Source of the DNA: Shinisaurus crocodilurus
Taxonomy: Eukaryota > Chordata > Lepidosauria > Squamata > Shinisauridae
Assembly: GCA_021292165.1 (NCBI GenBank)
Contig: CM037877.1
Location: forward strand, 302,204,726 to 302,268,725
Direction: 5' to 3'
DNA: 64,000 nucleotides
Both the position numbers and the translations under genes were made by a program. The notes under the pieces are model-generated. The model worked only from the letters and a program-made list of their open reading frames with translations. It had not been told where the DNA came from and made no database searches. This document shows positions 19,101 through 59,369 of the stretch, one piece after another (the stretch's first letter is position 1; every line of letters begins with the position of its first letter).

Positions 19101-21160
19101 CCTCTGGAAAGATGCATTCCCCATTCTCTCTCTATGAGGGAATGCCTCTTCTAAAATTTGCCATCTGCAGCTTTTGTAAATACAGTCATGCCTTGGATTG
19201 AGAGCATAATTCGTTCCAGAAACATGCTTGTAATCCAGAACACTCTTATATCAAAATGAAATCCCCCCCCAAAAAAAATTGTACAGAGATTTTTAATTTA
19301 AGCCGTACTACAGTACTTGTATTGCAAGACGTCGCTTGTATATCAAGTAAAAAAAAAATTAAATAAATATTTAAAAATTTGCTTGTCTTGCAAAACGCTC
19401 TCAAACCAAGTTACTTGCAATCCAAGGTATTACTGTACTTGGATTAAAATTTAAGACTGCAATCCTATCCCCACTTACCAGAGTCAGCCCCATTGAACCC
19501 CATGGGACTTACTTCTGAGTAGACATGCATAGGATTGCACCGTCACAGATCTTCGATTGTATCCAATGTCAGTCCTACTTGGAGTAGACCCACTGAAATG
19601 AATGGGAGTGAAGTTAGTCATGACTAACTGAAGTCCCATTCATTTCAACTGGCTCTACTTTAAATAGGACTAACATTGGATACAACCCATTAACAGTCTT
19701 CTGACCAATTCATCTGGAAGCACCTTTTCAGTTGTTTAATTGATTTAATCTGACTGATCAACTGTACATTGCAGCCTAAAAACATGAGCTCAGGAGTTGT
19801 GATTATCACTGCTGGGTATTTATAAGCAACAACAAAGTCCCACTTCCTATTTTGTGGCCCATGCAGCAAGTACAAGGATCCCCCCCCCAACCCCATCATC
19901 CTATTTTACACCCCTCCCTGCCAAGCTGCTTTGTGTAACACCTTGCCTGATTAAGAGATTTGGAGATCTCAAAAACATTGCACATTTTTGGTGACCTTTT
20001 AGTGGGCATATGGTGCAATCCTATGTATGTTTAAACAGGAAAAAGTCCTACAACTTCCAGCATGCTGGGAGTTGTAGGCCTTTTCCCCCTGTCTAAACAT
20101 GCAAAGGAGTGTGCCCTTAATAAAGGTTTTGCAGGAGGGGTGAGCAACTTGTGGCCCTCCAGATGCTTTGGCCTACAACTCCCATCATGCCTCATCATTG
20201 GCTATGCTGCCTAGCCTAGGGCGCATGGGAGTTGTAGGCCAAAAGAGTTGCCCACCCCTGTATACGGATTTTGATATTTCCCTTTGCAAGGCTGAAGGAG
20301 GAAGGCTCTGGCGCCGCCACCCAGCCGATGCCGCCATCTGCCCCCAACCCCGCCAGCGCCTGCTCACCCAAGTGGCACCGCACGCGGGTGTTGGTGGGCC
20401 CGTAGGTGCCCGGCAGGACGGTGCCCGGTTGCAAGACGCTGAAACAAGCGTTGCCGAAGCGGTTGGCGTTGACGAAGGTGCGCAGGGCGCAGAGGGCCCG
20501 GTACGTCCAGGGGCAGCTGCGGCAGTTCTGCGCCACGCACTCCCCCTGGCGGTAGAGGTAATAGCTGTGCCAGCCCGGGGTGGCGTTGGCCGTCCATCCC
20601 CGAGGGGGCGCCGGCGGCGGAGCGGCAGCCGAGGCGAAGTCCCAGGCGACGGCCTCGAACTCCCGCAGGATGGCCGGGAAGCTGATCTCCAGGATCTCCA
20701 CGTCGTGGCGCTGCGACTCGCGCGGGAAGTACGGGGCCGAAGGCAAGTCCGGCAGGTAGAAGGCGCTGGGCTTCTGGATGGCCGGCCGCTCGCCCAGCTG
20801 GTAGTGCGCCTGGTCGCGGATGCCCTTGTGCAGCCGGTTCATGCCCGACCACGAGTAGCGCTTGGCGTAGTCGCGCAGGCTGCGGTAGAGGCGCGGGTCG
20901 CCGCCGGCCTCAGAGTCCCGCAGCAGGGCGCGGCGGCGCGGGCGGCTCTCCTCCGTCGGTAGCGCCCCCGGCGGGTGGTGGTGAGACGGGGCGGCCGCCT
21001 GCCCGCTGCCCACGCGGTAGCAGTACCAGACGAAGAGCAGGGCCAGCGAGCCCAGCAGGGCGAGGGCGGGCTCCGGCCGGGGCCGCCAAGACGAGGCGTC
21101 CGGCAGCAGCGGCGAGAGGAGGCCGTGGAGACCCCAGTCGGCCATGGTGCAGCTGGGCAT
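16006..21160 (-). CDS. ASPHD1: ASPHD1, aspartate beta-hydroxylase domain-containing protein 1 (three coding exons)
   Basis: A putative Fe(II)/2-oxoglutarate-dependent dioxygenase of the aspartyl/asparaginyl beta-hydroxylase family, anchored as a type II membrane protein. The substrate is unknown. The spliced frame (21160-20368, 17383-17270, 16115-16006) gives 338 aa. There is a membrane segment at about residues 32-48 ([17 protein letters not shown]), then [59 protein letters not shown] and [20 protein letters not shown]. The family's two iron-ligand histidines fit RCHLGL and [11 protein letters not shown]. The start is ATG at 21160, or a stronger-context ATG (ACCATGG) five codons in at 21145. 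It lies head-to-head with SEZ6L2, as in human. Confidence 0.96.
16190..16345 (+). mobile_element. 5S-rRNA-headed SINE with CR1-like tail, copy 1
   Basis: The segment from about 16210 to 16266 matches the 3' half of vertebrate 5S rRNA (GGAAGCTAAGCAGGGTCAGG followed by CCTGGTTATTACTTGGATGG and GAGACC). It is joined to a CR1 LINE 3' tail (CATTGAGCAGGGGGTTGGAC, CCCCTTCCAACTCCATGATC). This is the SINE3-type architecture. Lies in ASPHD1 intron 2. Confidence 0.85.
17103..17232. repeat. Palindromic hAT-like MITE
   Basis: The arms CCCCAACTTGGCATCCTCCA and GGATGCCAGTTTGGGGAAGG are inverted. It ends about 40 bp from the ASPHD1 exon 2 donor (17269), within intron 2. Confidence 0.7.
17270..17383 (-). CDS. 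ASPHD1: ASPHD1 coding exon 2
   Basis: A 114-nt exon encoding [20 protein letters not shown] and then [15 protein letters not shown], which includes the second iron-ligand histidine. The acceptor on the minus strand is CCACTTCTAG and the donor G/GTAAGA. Both junctions are phase 1. Confidence 0.95.
18318..18436. repeat. Palindromic hAT-like MITE
   Basis: The inverted arms meet at AACCCATAATCCCCAGCCA / TGGGGCTAATGGGAGTT. Lies in ASPHD1 intron 1. Confidence 0.6.
18513..18666 (+). mobile_element. Sauria-SINE-type element, 5'-truncated
   Basis: It starts at the GACTCTCAGCCTAACCTACC block, lacks the tRNA-like head, and has the GCCGCCTTGGGTTCCTTGCA tail and AATAAATAAATA repeats. Lies in ASPHD1 intron 1. 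Confidence 0.8.
18836..18956. repeat. Palindromic MITE, GCAATCCTATGCA family
   Basis: Ends GCAATCCTATGCATGTTTAG and CTAAATATGCATAGGATTGC. The inner arms CTACAACTCCCCGCATGCCC and GGGAATGCTGGGAGTTGTAG complete a hairpin of about 120 nt. Confidence 0.8.
19183..19435. mobile_element. Tigger/pogo-like MITE, copy 2
   Basis: Same element as 11285-11534, here with TA on both sides (19181-19182 and 19436-19437) and ends CAGTCATGCCTTGG / CCAAGGTATTACTG. Lies in ASPHD1 intron 1. Confidence 0.8.
19455..19690. repeat. Two short repeats with 'cttctgagtagacatgcataggattgcac' text
   Basis: Two adjacent elements whose ends read as inverted copies: TGCAATCCTATCCCCACTTA to TGCATAGGATTGCAC, then ATTGTATCCAATGTCAGTCC to GGACTAACATTGGATACAAC. 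Related text recurs at 41078-41160, 52733-52820 and 55420-55510. Confidence 0.55.
20014..20265. repeat. Two adjacent palindromic MITEs
   Basis: The first (20014-20115) belongs to the GCAATCCTATG family, with CTACAACTTCCAGCATGCTG / GCATGCTGGGAGTTGTAG arms. The second (about 20135-20265) has arms GAGCAACTTGTGGCCCTCCA and GGCCAAAAGAGTTGCCCACC. They lie just inside ASPHD1 intron 1, within about 100 bp of the exon 1 donor at 20367. Confidence 0.65.
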
Positions 21161-22060
21161 CTTCGGGCAGCTGCCCTCAGATCATTCTAGGCGCTCCCGC
21201 TGCTGCTCCGTCGAGCCCTCCTGGTTTTCATTCCGGGGTGCCCTTTGAGCGCCCCTTGGTCTGCCTTGGCGCTGCACGGGTCGCGCCTTCACACATGCCT
21301 CCCTTCGGAGGGTGGCTGCGGGCTTCGAGCCCCGTGGACTCGGTCGTTTTCACGGTCACACATCCCGAGGCGTGCTCAGCGCTCCGCTGCTGCATTCCCG
21401 GTGGCCCAATCTCTTCCCCATTTTATCCTTGCCGGTCCGCCCTCAGCGGTACCTCCACTCTTCTGTCTCCATCACGGGGCGCGTGTTTTTCTCATCCCTT
21501 CTTCCTCTCTACTTGTGTCTCTTCCCCCAATTTTCTCTTCCCCAGCCAATACCTTCTTCCATACAGAGTTTCATTCCTTCCGCCCCTATCACTACCTCTC
21601 TAACCTGGTCATTTGTCCATTTCCCCAGTCATTCCATCTTCTGATATGTTGTGGCCTTCTGTCTGTTCGCTGCTGATTGCCCCTCTATCTCATCCTGGTT
21701 CCTGTTCGAATCCTCTATTGCTGTTTGCCTAATTCGTTTTCGTGCACGTACGCTGCTGCTGCTGCTGCTGCTGCTGGAGACATCCGGAAAAGATTAGGGC
21801 GCCCCCACCCCGAGTGTGCGCACGCTTCCATCTATCCATCCACCCACCTCTGGACTCACCCCTCCCTTTGACGTCTATCTCCCTCCTCGTATCAGCACCA
21901 GGCAAGACTGCGCTTCGTACATAGCCACCCCTCCGCACACACGCGTGCACACACGCCTGAGGTGGCTGCTGCATCTCAACGCTGGGCAATTCGACCCTGT
22001 GTAAACAGCTGCCCCCACCCAGAAGTGAGCGCATTATTATAGCGCTGAGAGAAGGATCTC
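20300..22060. promoter_or_regulatory. CpG island over ASPHD1 exon 1 and its promoter
   Basis: Very GC- and CpG-rich compared with flanking introns. It covers all of ASPHD1 exon 1 and about 0.9 kb upstream of it. It holds a CTG run of about eight units at 21749-21775. It may also serve the divergent SEZ6L2 gene, whose own first coding exon is CpG-poor, but no SEZ6L2 5' exon can be identified here. Confidence 0.6.
20368..21160 (-). CDS. ASPHD1: ASPHD1 coding exon 1
   Basis: Residues 1-264 plus one base. It holds the N-terminal cytoplasmic tail, the membrane anchor and most of the hydroxylase-type domain, including the first iron-ligand histidine in RVRCHL at the exon end. The donor is G/GTGAGC. 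The open frame that continues past the donor to 20216 is intron read-through. Confidence 0.95.
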
Positions 22061-23025
22061 ATCAGCAAAGGACCGAGCAAGGATCCCGCCCCACTAGCCC
22101 TTCATTTCAATGGTGGGTGCATCAACCGCAGAATTTAACCAATTAAGATGCAGTTTATAAGAGAAGCAGCACTGCTGTCTGGGGCCTGCCTTAGGCAAGC
22201 TCCCCTCCTCCCCTAGTTTGCAGCAAGGACTCAGCCAGCAGCTCCGCCCCTTTTACCAATCTAGGAGGCACAATCCCTGCCCCCTAGCAACCGCCTTCCT
22301 TAGCAACTCACCTAGCAACCCTGCATCTAGCATCATCTCCACTCCCCAAGCAGTCACCTTGAAACTTCTGGCTCCAACCCCATCCCAGCGTTTTCACAGC
22401 TCTTTCCTCTAGCCCCCCTCCCCACCTGCCAAGAAACCATCCCAAGTCACCTCACCCATAATCTACAGCAGGGATCGCCAGATGTTGCTGGACCACAGCT
22501 CCCAGAATCCCTTGCCATTAGCCATGCTGGCTGGGTATGCTGGGAGCTGTAGGCCAGCAATATCTGGGGACCCAAGGTTGGAGAGCCCTGATCTAAAGGG
22601 ATAAATCTCCCCCCCCCCCAGCAACCACCTTGTTAAATCTTCACATGCATAGCTGCTTTCCTAGCAATTCCCATGGCAACCACTGCCCAAGTAAATCACA
22701 TGAACCACCAACCCTAGAAATATCCCCTCCCCCCAATAATGTCTGCCTTTTACCAATCGCCATGCTGGCTGGGAATGATGGGAGTTGCAGTCCAACACAT
22801 CTGGAGGGCACCAGGTTGGGGAAGACTGAACTTGAGTATCTGTCAGCAAATATCTCTTCATCTGCCTCCTTCCCACCTAAACAAATCCTTTATTATCCAA
22901 TATATTTGGTACATCCCTCCATAATCAACTTTGTGATCCATACTTGAGCAAAAACCTCAGCTTCTAGTTCATAAATTGTTGTGAGCTACTCAAAGAGCTT
23001 CGGCTGTGGGGCGGTATAGAAATGA

Positions 23026-23073
<48 letters not shown>

Positions 23074-24800
23074 CACCACCACCCTATAAATCCTTCTAAA
23101 TATCCTTTTAACTATTTAATTATTATTTTTTATTATTACATTTATATCTCACCTTTTTCCTCTTGCAAGGAACATTTAGCAGTAGGTGATGAGAAGGATC
23201 TCTGTCTGAGTCCCTGGAAAGCCTCTACCAGTCAGCGTACACAATACTGAGTTCGATAGATCAATGGCCAGAGTCAGATTGGTTTGCCAAGGAACTCTTG
23301 CTGATTGCAATGGATTTGGGGGGACAGTTTTCTAGGATGCACACACAGTTCACATGCCGCTTGGGCCTCACTGCTGCCTCACATGAACAGAGAGCCTCTG
23401 CTAGGATTATTCTAATATTTATTTATTTTCAGCATTTTTACTCCGTCAGCCAAAAAGACTCCCAAAGTGGCTTACAAATATCAATAATAATAAGGCAGTC
23501 CTTGCCCCCAGACTTACAATCTAAAAGGTACAACATAAAAGGAAAAGCTATTGGGTAGGAGGAGGAGAAAAGTAAACTCAGGCAATCATTCTTTGTTACA
23601 AAGTTCTCATAATTACTAGCTGCTCCTTTTAAGAGCTACCTTATTCAGGTCTGTGCCCTTACCCCCCCCCCCCCAGCGCATGTGTACTTTTACCCACTCA
23701 GTCGCTGCAGAACCAAGTTCACAGCCAGGAGCACCATTTAGAGGCAGTAGTGATGGAATCCCTTCCTTTCCCCCAATTCTCATGGCAACCACTCCCTAAG
23801 CAAATAATAAAAACCACCAGTAGTAGAAATACCACACACAGATAACCTTTGCCTCTCCCTTTGGGTGCCCAATGGGATTATTTATTCTTAGTGCCTGGCA
23901 CTTTACAGAGCACACAAACGCAGGTCCCTGCCCCCAAGGTGCTTATGTTATAAAACTTGACATGGGGAAGGGAGAGGGAGAGAAGGATAAACAGTGGGAA
24001 ATTATGTGTACAATTCAATTATACATCTTAGACTTAATGTCAGAAAACCCACCCAACACTCCCCCTGGGTTGCATATTGCAGGTAGAAGGTTGTGGTGGG
24101 CAAGATATTTTTCAAAGAAGCCCTGAACTGCATACCAAACATCCCTGGTGATAGCAATCTCCCTGTAAGCTGCCCTTAGTCACTTCCTTACCAGCCTCTG
24201 GTACCTATCATAGCAACTGCCTGGCAACCACAGCACCTCCCTTAGCAACCACCCTCTGATAGCAACTCCCATAGCAACCATTGTGAGGAAGATTAAATTG
24301 AAGCAGCAAAGGAAAGGAGATTTCCTCTCCTTTCTGCTGCTTCTGCTCCAATAGCTACCCCCATCCTAAGTCACTTGGTCCAACTTCCTCCCAACAACCC
24401 CTAAACACACACACACACACCATTCATTTCAGGAACTGGCTCCCCCCCCCCCCCCATCTTGATTCTCTCGCCAGCTTGAGCAACCTCTGATGAGAGGGGA
24501 CCATGTTTGTTTGTTTGTTTGTTTGTTTGTTTTGCTTTGGGGTGGAAGAGTTATATAATGGGGGGAGGGATTGTTTCAGTTGTGGGGGAACCTACGGTAT
24601 ATATGTATGCTCAGGAGGTTGCAAAAAGTGACAGGTAATATATTTGTGAAAAGAGAGGCAGCAGCTTCCTAAAGGATGGAGAGAAATGTTGGAACTCTAT
24701 CCCACCCACCCACACCCACAAAGAAATCTGGACTTTTGCAAAAAGAGAAAAGGAAAACAATTAAAGGGAGCACTGCATAACACAGATACATCTTTCCATC
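22060..24800. other. ASPHD1-SEZ6L2 divergent intergenic region, left part
   Basis: No exon recognised. It contains palindromic MITEs (22470-22590; a half copy at 22756-22831), an AAT microsatellite (23026-23072), a short minus-strand Sauria-SINE tail (about 23115-23175) and a GTTT run (24506-24532). Much of the sequence carries 'tagcaaccac...tagcaactcc' motifs repeated at irregular spacing (22290-22700, 23780-23830, 24200-24290). Confidence 0.45.
23026..23072. repeat. AAT microsatellite
   Basis: About 15 uninterrupted AAT units. Confidence 0.9.
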
Positions 24801-24803
24801 TAG

Positions 24804-24940
24804 AACAGCCTTCCCCAACCTGGTACCCTCCAGATGTTTTGGAATTCAACTCTCATAATCGCTGACCACTGGCTGTGCTGGCTGGAGCTGATGGGAGTTG
24901 TAGACCAAAACATCTGGCATGCATCATGTTTGGGATGGCT
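24804..24940. repeat. Palindromic hAT-like MITE
   Basis: CAGCCTTCCCCAACCTGGTA at the left; the right arm TGTAGACCAAAACATCTGGC is partly degraded. Confidence 0.6.
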
Positions 24941-26615
24941 GGTTTGATAAGGAATACAATGATATAGAATGATAAGGAACACAAGAGATTTAGGGGGCAC
25001 TGAGCAACTTTCACAAGAAGTCTGGGGTCTGTCATTTGCAAAAGCCCATCATGAATCAGGATAATGAAGTAAGCATAAATTAAATACAGAAATGTGTATG
25101 CCAAAGAGTCACATTGAGCATTGGCCTGAATGCCTGCCTTGAATTTGCAGGGATGACTATGTCAGTCCTTGGAAGACTTCCTTGCCACACTTCTTTTGCA
25201 AAAAATGGACAGGGCTAGCTAGCTAGGGGCCCTGTTGTGTTTTGAACACCTTTCCATCTGCATCTCTCAACAGGGGCATCCTAAATGTTACCAATATTTA
25301 GCATACATTTATGAAATGAAACATAATGTCTAACTCCTTTTCATTGTTTTCTCCCAAAATTCTAGCCCAATGGGGTTGCAAATCAGAACAATATCATTTT
25401 GCCACTGCTTTTTTTCTTCTTCTTCATCCAGAGTATATTTATTTTCTGTCAGAGAACAGGCTTTGCACAATTCCCCTTAATTTTTTTAAAAGAAAAGACT
25501 ACTTATCTGTAGTTATGCTTTTGTAGATCAAAAGGTTGCATTTTTAGAGAAGGCCTATGTTCTGTATGAGAACAGTCATTGCATTCTCTTTTTTTTTTTT
25601 TTAAAGGTTTGGGTAGTTAATTTTTTCTACATTGCATTAGCAAGTGATACACCTATAGACATCTGCTAGGGTGGGGAATCCATATTCTACATTCTGCAAA
25701 AGGCTACTGTAGTAGAACCCAGAATAATCTGCAGCTACCAGCTGCGTTTCTTTTGCAAATGCAAAGGCTGCCATCAGTTGGCGTTTCATTGTCAAGGACA
25801 GAGAGAGAGAGAGACAGAGAGAGACCTATTTGGTTTGCCAAACAAACCAATAGGTATCCAAGATTTTACATTTTTTTAAAGAGCAATTTACTGCATCCAT
25901 GTGGGGGTTGGGGGTTGGTAACAAACACTGAATTGCTTTAGCAAGGTTGAGGAAGGGAGGGGGAACTGCATGCCATTTGCAGGAAATGTAAAGTCCCTGA
26001 AATAACAGGAATTTATCTGTGACTTTTCAGGTAGGGATATGTAGGTGGCTTGCTCTAGGGAGCATATGGTTTGTGGAAGGACACAGGACTATCCAGTCCT
26101 TTCATCTTGCCAAGAAACCAGAGAGCCAGTGCCTTTTCATATGCAAAGAAATCCATCCATCTCTACTTCCTGCATTTTCTCTGTCAAAGTGAGCATAGGT
26201 GTAGTCTTTAGGCAAAAACCACAAGAGAGAGAAGTCCTTTGCTAAAGAGGCCTGGAAGGAATCATAAAATGAAAAGGTATCCTACTGCCTCATCTTAAAG
26301 AATTTTATCTAAAGGAAGATATCTATAGCATTTCTCTTTTAAAAATAAATAAAGAAAGAAGAGATATTCTCATATTATAGGTATGCAAAATAAGTTAGTA
26401 TATAGTGAGCAGAAATAGATAAGTGCATATTTCCAAAATATAAAGCCTAGATTGCTTTTGAAATGAAAAAATAAAAAATAATACAGGAATAGCCATTGCA
26501 AGGGAATCTACTGCATTTTCATTTGCTAAGCAAGCTCCTGGCTCCACTGCTCCCTTGCCTGGTAGGAGAAGGAAATAGCTAGACTAGGTATTCTGCAGGT
26601 CTGAAGAAATCCAAA

Positions 26616-54301
<27,686 letters not shown>

Positions 54302-57300
54302 AAGCTGTTAGAGGATCTGCGTTCTTCCCCCAACCCAAGCGGGTTTGAGGAGCAGCGACTGAGAATGATTCCTATTTAGGAGGGAATAGTGGAAGGTGGT
54401 TTTGGGGGGGGCTTAGGGGAAATGGAGCGGAGAGAGGGAGCTTCTCCTCTCTACCCCACAGATTCAGCTTTCTCCCTTCCTCTCCATGTTGCTGCCTCAC
54501 TGTCCACTCTCCAGCTTTGGACGCCGTCCACTCCCCAACCCCTTGTAAATACCCTCTTCAATGTGCCAAACGCGTTTCTCACACACACACAAACACACGC
54601 GCGCACACACTTTTTCTGCTTTTTAATTGTTTGTTTGTTTACTTTTATTTCTTTCTCTGTTTATTTATTAACTCACTTTCCTCTTTCCCTCCCTTGGTTT
54701 ATTATTTCCTTAGTGTTTGAGGAAGAAGGAGGGGTTGTACGTCACCCCTTTTTTCCTTGCCTTGTCCCCCACACCTTTGCTAAGGAGGTGGATATCAGTT
54801 ATAGGTGCTGCCATTTAAAAAAAAAACAACTCTGTAAAGAAGATTGTACATTAACATCACTAAAAACCAGCATATGTGGCTTGTAGGATACATTACCGTG
54901 AATAAGCTAAATTTGATCTTAAAGTAAATGGCAAACAAGCCCTACAAAGATAAAAGAAGCAACTGGTAAGAGATATAAAAACAAACAGATGCTACAATTA
55001 ATCAAACAGATGTGTACCCCTGATCCTAAACACGTTACGTGGGAGCAAGTCCTGTTGAATTTAGCAGAACGTACTTCCACTAAATTTTCGTGGAATTGGG
55101 AATAACAACTTAGATCCTCCAAGAGAAAGCCAGTGCCTGTCATTTGAGAGGGAGAAGAGCAGGGTTACACAACCTTTGACTTCTACCTGACCATACCATA
55201 GATAATCTGGGTTTTGCAAAAGTCCTACATAGTGAATCTAAATTGCCCTAGAAGAAAGAAACCAGCCTGAGTATCTTTTAAGGGGATTGTGGAGCCATTA
55301 CAGTAGCACACTCTGCTTATGTAACAGGCACAATCCTCTCCTGTAACGGACCATCAGGTACAGCACTGTGGGGCTCCTGAAAGATGCAACAAAAACAAGG
55401 CACTATAATAGCAGCTTTATAGCACAACCCTATGCATGTTTACTTGGAATGAAGTCCTATGGTGTTCAATGGGGCTTACTCCCGGATAAGCATGCACAGG
55501 ATTGCAGCGTTAGTGAATGAGCGCTGCCTAGTAAGGGCTTTCTGATTACACTTCTGCTGTTCTTCCTCTGGCCTTCTAATCCTCCACCCACCCCCTTCCA
55601 AAAGCAAGAAAACCTTAACAAAAACAACTACAAAACAGTTCCTACCTAATGTAGGTCCGACAAAAAGATGCTTGCTACAACTTCTCTAAGCAAGCGTAGC
55701 CCTACTGCTGGGCGTGGTGTCAATTATTTCATTTATCATATTTTTACTAGCATGGGGTGGGGGAAACATTTAGATTTTCTGACTGAGGCACAAAAATGTT
55801 TTTCAGTTATATCTGCCTCTAAATTAAAAGAAAATGTACATCCTAGAATAAGTATCCCTCTGAAAAAGTCCCAGACACCTACTGACCTGGTTTGCACTAT
55901 CACCATGGGTTCTACAAGCCACAAGCAGGTGGCTTGTTTAAGCCGTGGCAGGTGCTGGGCACCATTTGCCTAATCACCTGCTTGGTGGCAGGTTGTTGTG
56001 TAGTCCAGCGTGGCTTGTTGGAGAGGGAAACAACCCTGAAATAACCCAACAACAGCCCACGGGCTCCTAAAATGTTGAGTCTGGTCATCCTTGGACTTTT
56101 AGTGCACAATCCACTGGGAAGTTCTCCCAAACAAGTCTCATTGACTCCTTCTTGTGCAGATCTTGTTCATTTTCATAGTGTTTGCACTGGAGAACTTCCC
56201 AGTGAGTTGTGTGGTCTTACATAAGTTTCCTGGCTTTCTGGCTCCTAAATATTTGATGTCAGCTCCTAAAGAATCTAACGTTTTTCTCCAGTCCTGCCTT
56301 TTAAAATTAAAATGCAGGAAGAAAATTAATCTCATATCCCTTAAAGAATGAAGTGGAGGTGGCCATTTTGTTATTGAGGAAGTTTCTTTAATTGTAAAAC
56401 ATTGGACCATAATGATTACGGAATATAGGTTTGGACTTTGGTTTTTGAAGGATAAAATGTAGGCAGATGATTTTATGTCTTTTTCAATCATTGAAAGCCA
56501 TGAATAAATTCACACATGCTTTTAAGAACAATTGTGCCAGCATTTGTGCTTTTGTTTTGATCTGTTTTTCATTTGCTGCCTTTTTAAGGGGGGGAAAAAG
56601 TGTATATTTTCCCATTTGTCTGGTATGCTAACAAAAAATAATAATAAAATAACTGGAGGCTTTGTAGCCTCTGCTTCTCTTCATAATATCCGTGGAATGA
56701 TAAAACAAAAACATAGAAGGATATTTACTTTTGCAAAGTTATATTAATCCTTTTGAAGGTTAATTTCCTTTTACCAGGAAAATTACATGTGCACTTAGTG
56801 TTAGAGTACTGCTTTATAGATTAAATATAGAAGGGCATCTACTCTTTCAGGATGCAAACACAAAAAAAGAGTTTCTATTGACAACTTCCCTGTAATCATC
56901 ACAATAAAAAGTCACTCAGTGTCATGTGGCTTCCCCTTTAAGGATGTTGAAGAGGCATTTTGTGTGGCTCTTCCCTTTAAGTCTTAAAAAGAAATATCCA
57001 TAGTGCCAAAATGTATGAAAATAACTTTTAAGAAATCCAGTGTGGAAAGAGACCTCATCCCCTTAAGATACCCTCTACACATATATGGGAGAATCCTAAT
57101 GGAATTGCCCAATCACTCACCCTGGAGGAAAGGAAATCTAAAAGCCCCAAAGGTGTATGGGGGTTGTACCCATTTAGAACTAAACCCACCCACCTACCTC
57201 CAATATGGGGCTGGATATAGGAATATTACCTCCCCACCCATCCCTTTCTCATCTCCATTATCAAACTGATTTGTCAGATCAACCCTTCCCTCTGTGGCTG

Positions 57301-57600
57301 TTCTCTTGCATTTTGGAAAAGGGCAAAAGGGATTAATTATCCCAGTTTCCCCCCCTCTGTGGACAACCCAGTCCCTGTGCTAGCTCCATTCATGTTGGGT
57401 GAAGAGCCAGTGTGAGGCATCCCCAAAGGAGATGGAATTTCTGGGGAATGCTTCCATTTGCATCCTTACCTATTTTTCATCCTTCGGGTATTTCCTTCCC
57501 CCCACCCCATTTGCTTTTATTTTGGAGCAATAAATAAAATGCACCATTTGTAAAAGCCGCGGTGTCTGTACTTCTATCATGCTGCAAGGAGAAGAGATGA
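54302..57600 (+). other. SEZ6L2: SEZ6L2 3' UTR and downstream flank
   Basis: No AATAAA lies in the first kilobase or more after the stop. Canonical signals occur near 56503, 56902 and 57529. The last (CAATAAATAAAATGCACC) is followed by a GT-rich stretch (57555-57625) and is the best candidate for a distal end, implying a 3' UTR up to about 3.2 kb. A lizard repeat lies at 55420-55510, so not all of this need be transcribed. Confidence 0.4.
57529..57539 (+). terminator. SEZ6L2: Candidate distal SEZ6L2 polyadenylation signal
   Basis: Overlapping AATAAATAAA, followed within 70 nt by GTGTCTGTAC and TGTGTGCGTATGTGTGTTGG. It is the strongest signal pair downstream of the gene, but use is inferred only. 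Confidence 0.4.
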
Positions 57601-59369
57601 ATGCATGTGTGCGTATGTGTGTTGGGAGTAGGGTGTAGCTTGGCCATCCAACCCAGCAAAAAATACGTGGAGAGGTACACTGTGTAGTGGCACTTTTGCA
57701 CATCTGTGTGTTGTGTGTTTTTAAAATTTATTTAAAGGAACTGGGGGAAGGGGCAGTGGCCCCCTGCACTGCCCTGGAGGCACCCACCAGTACTGTTACG
57801 CTGCCTACTTGTGTGTGGATGGGCATTGCAGGACGTTCAAAGGCAAAACAGTGCAATATTCACTTCTGTGTGGAACCATAGTCATAATTCTACTTTCAAC
57901 TGATTGCAGAACAGAATTTGACTGGCAGAACAATGTGACAAGGGACCATAGTGTGGAAGCATCCATAGTTTTAGTATAGAATCCCCTAAAGCAGGGTTTC
58001 TCAGACTTTATTAAATTAGGCCCTCTTTCTATATTTAACAAATCTTCTGGTCCTGTCCCCTATCAACTAGAAATTGCAATGGGTATGCTACAGGGTTGCC
58101 AATTGGCCAGGAAAAAATGTCTGGCATGTTCCTATACCTTTAACAGAGGTTTGAGAGTTTTTCTGCACAAGGCATTTACTGTGCGCTTGTCATTCCCTAC
58201 TCACAGTTGTTTATGGGTTCTTTCTTTAGATGACGACGTGACCCTCCAGTTTTGCTTCTACTTTTAAAAACACTTTTGGCAAGTTTTTTAGAGCAGGGAA
58301 AATACAGTATTTCTAAAAATGAAAGAAAACACCTTTTCCACTTGTGTATTTATGCTATTCAGCTATACCACAGTGCCACCTAGAAGTTATGTAGTGAAAA
58401 AGCAGGAAAGGAAATGCTCTTTGTGTGATGCTTGGATCTCAATTCTGCAACAAAACTGAAAATAGATGTAGTGGATTAACAGCCTCAGGTAAAAAAGCCC
58501 TCTGATGCCAAAATCAGGCTGTTCAAGAAATGGACATAAACCTGACTGCTAATGGCTGTAGATAAAATTGCTGTTACAGGGACAGCTACAGAAGCCAAAA
58601 GCTAGCAGTCCAAATTGGGTATACTTGCCCAGTTCCTACAACCTATTGACCTAGTTTGCATGACACAGAGGGCTCTGCGACTAGGACCAGGCGCATAAGC
58701 CCTTCTCAGGCTAAGCATCAACACTTAAAAACCTGAGGGGAGGGTCAAATGAAACCTTTCCCCTACTAATGAGGGAAAAGATTAATACTGGTTATTAAGG
58801 ATCAAGCTTAAATTTATGATACTGTGGGTACAAAGGTATGTGTGTGTGTGTGTGTGTAGTAGATTTAAAAGTAATGCAGGTTAATAATGCCAAGCTGACA
58901 CATAGGATTTGGGTAGCAAACAAAATAAAAATAAGTTTATTTTAATTCTCAAAATCTTAGTTCCAGAAAATAACTTTAAACCTGCCTACACCAAACACTT
59001 TGTAATTTATTTATTTATTTATTTATTACATTTATCAATCGCCCATCTGGCCGGTCACCCGGCCACCCTAAGTCCCTATAATTCTAAATACTTTCACTCC
59101 TCAGACAAGCACTGATTTCTCTCAAAACTCCTGACAAGAGTTTTTTCCATCCTTCGGGAATAATCCAACTAACCTAACTCTCCAAACACTCTCCCATAAC
59201 ACACTAACTCCCTCAACTAACTGACATCACTCAAACACTCCTTATATACTCCTCCCCTCACCCTTTCCAAGACATCAGAAACCACACCCACTCGGTTCAA
59301 CATTCTAGACACACTAAACATACTAATTCAGACATACACCAGGGAACTGAATTGTGGGGTTACGCCACA

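Noticed and set aside
20168..20962. Long plus-strand open frame opposite ASPHD1
   Set aside because: It is the antisense shadow of a GC-rich true exon; no family motifs, and its composition reflects CpG-island codons.
23026..23072. CRISPR-like or other spaced repeat array
   Set aside because: A simple trinucleotide microsatellite in a vertebrate genome.
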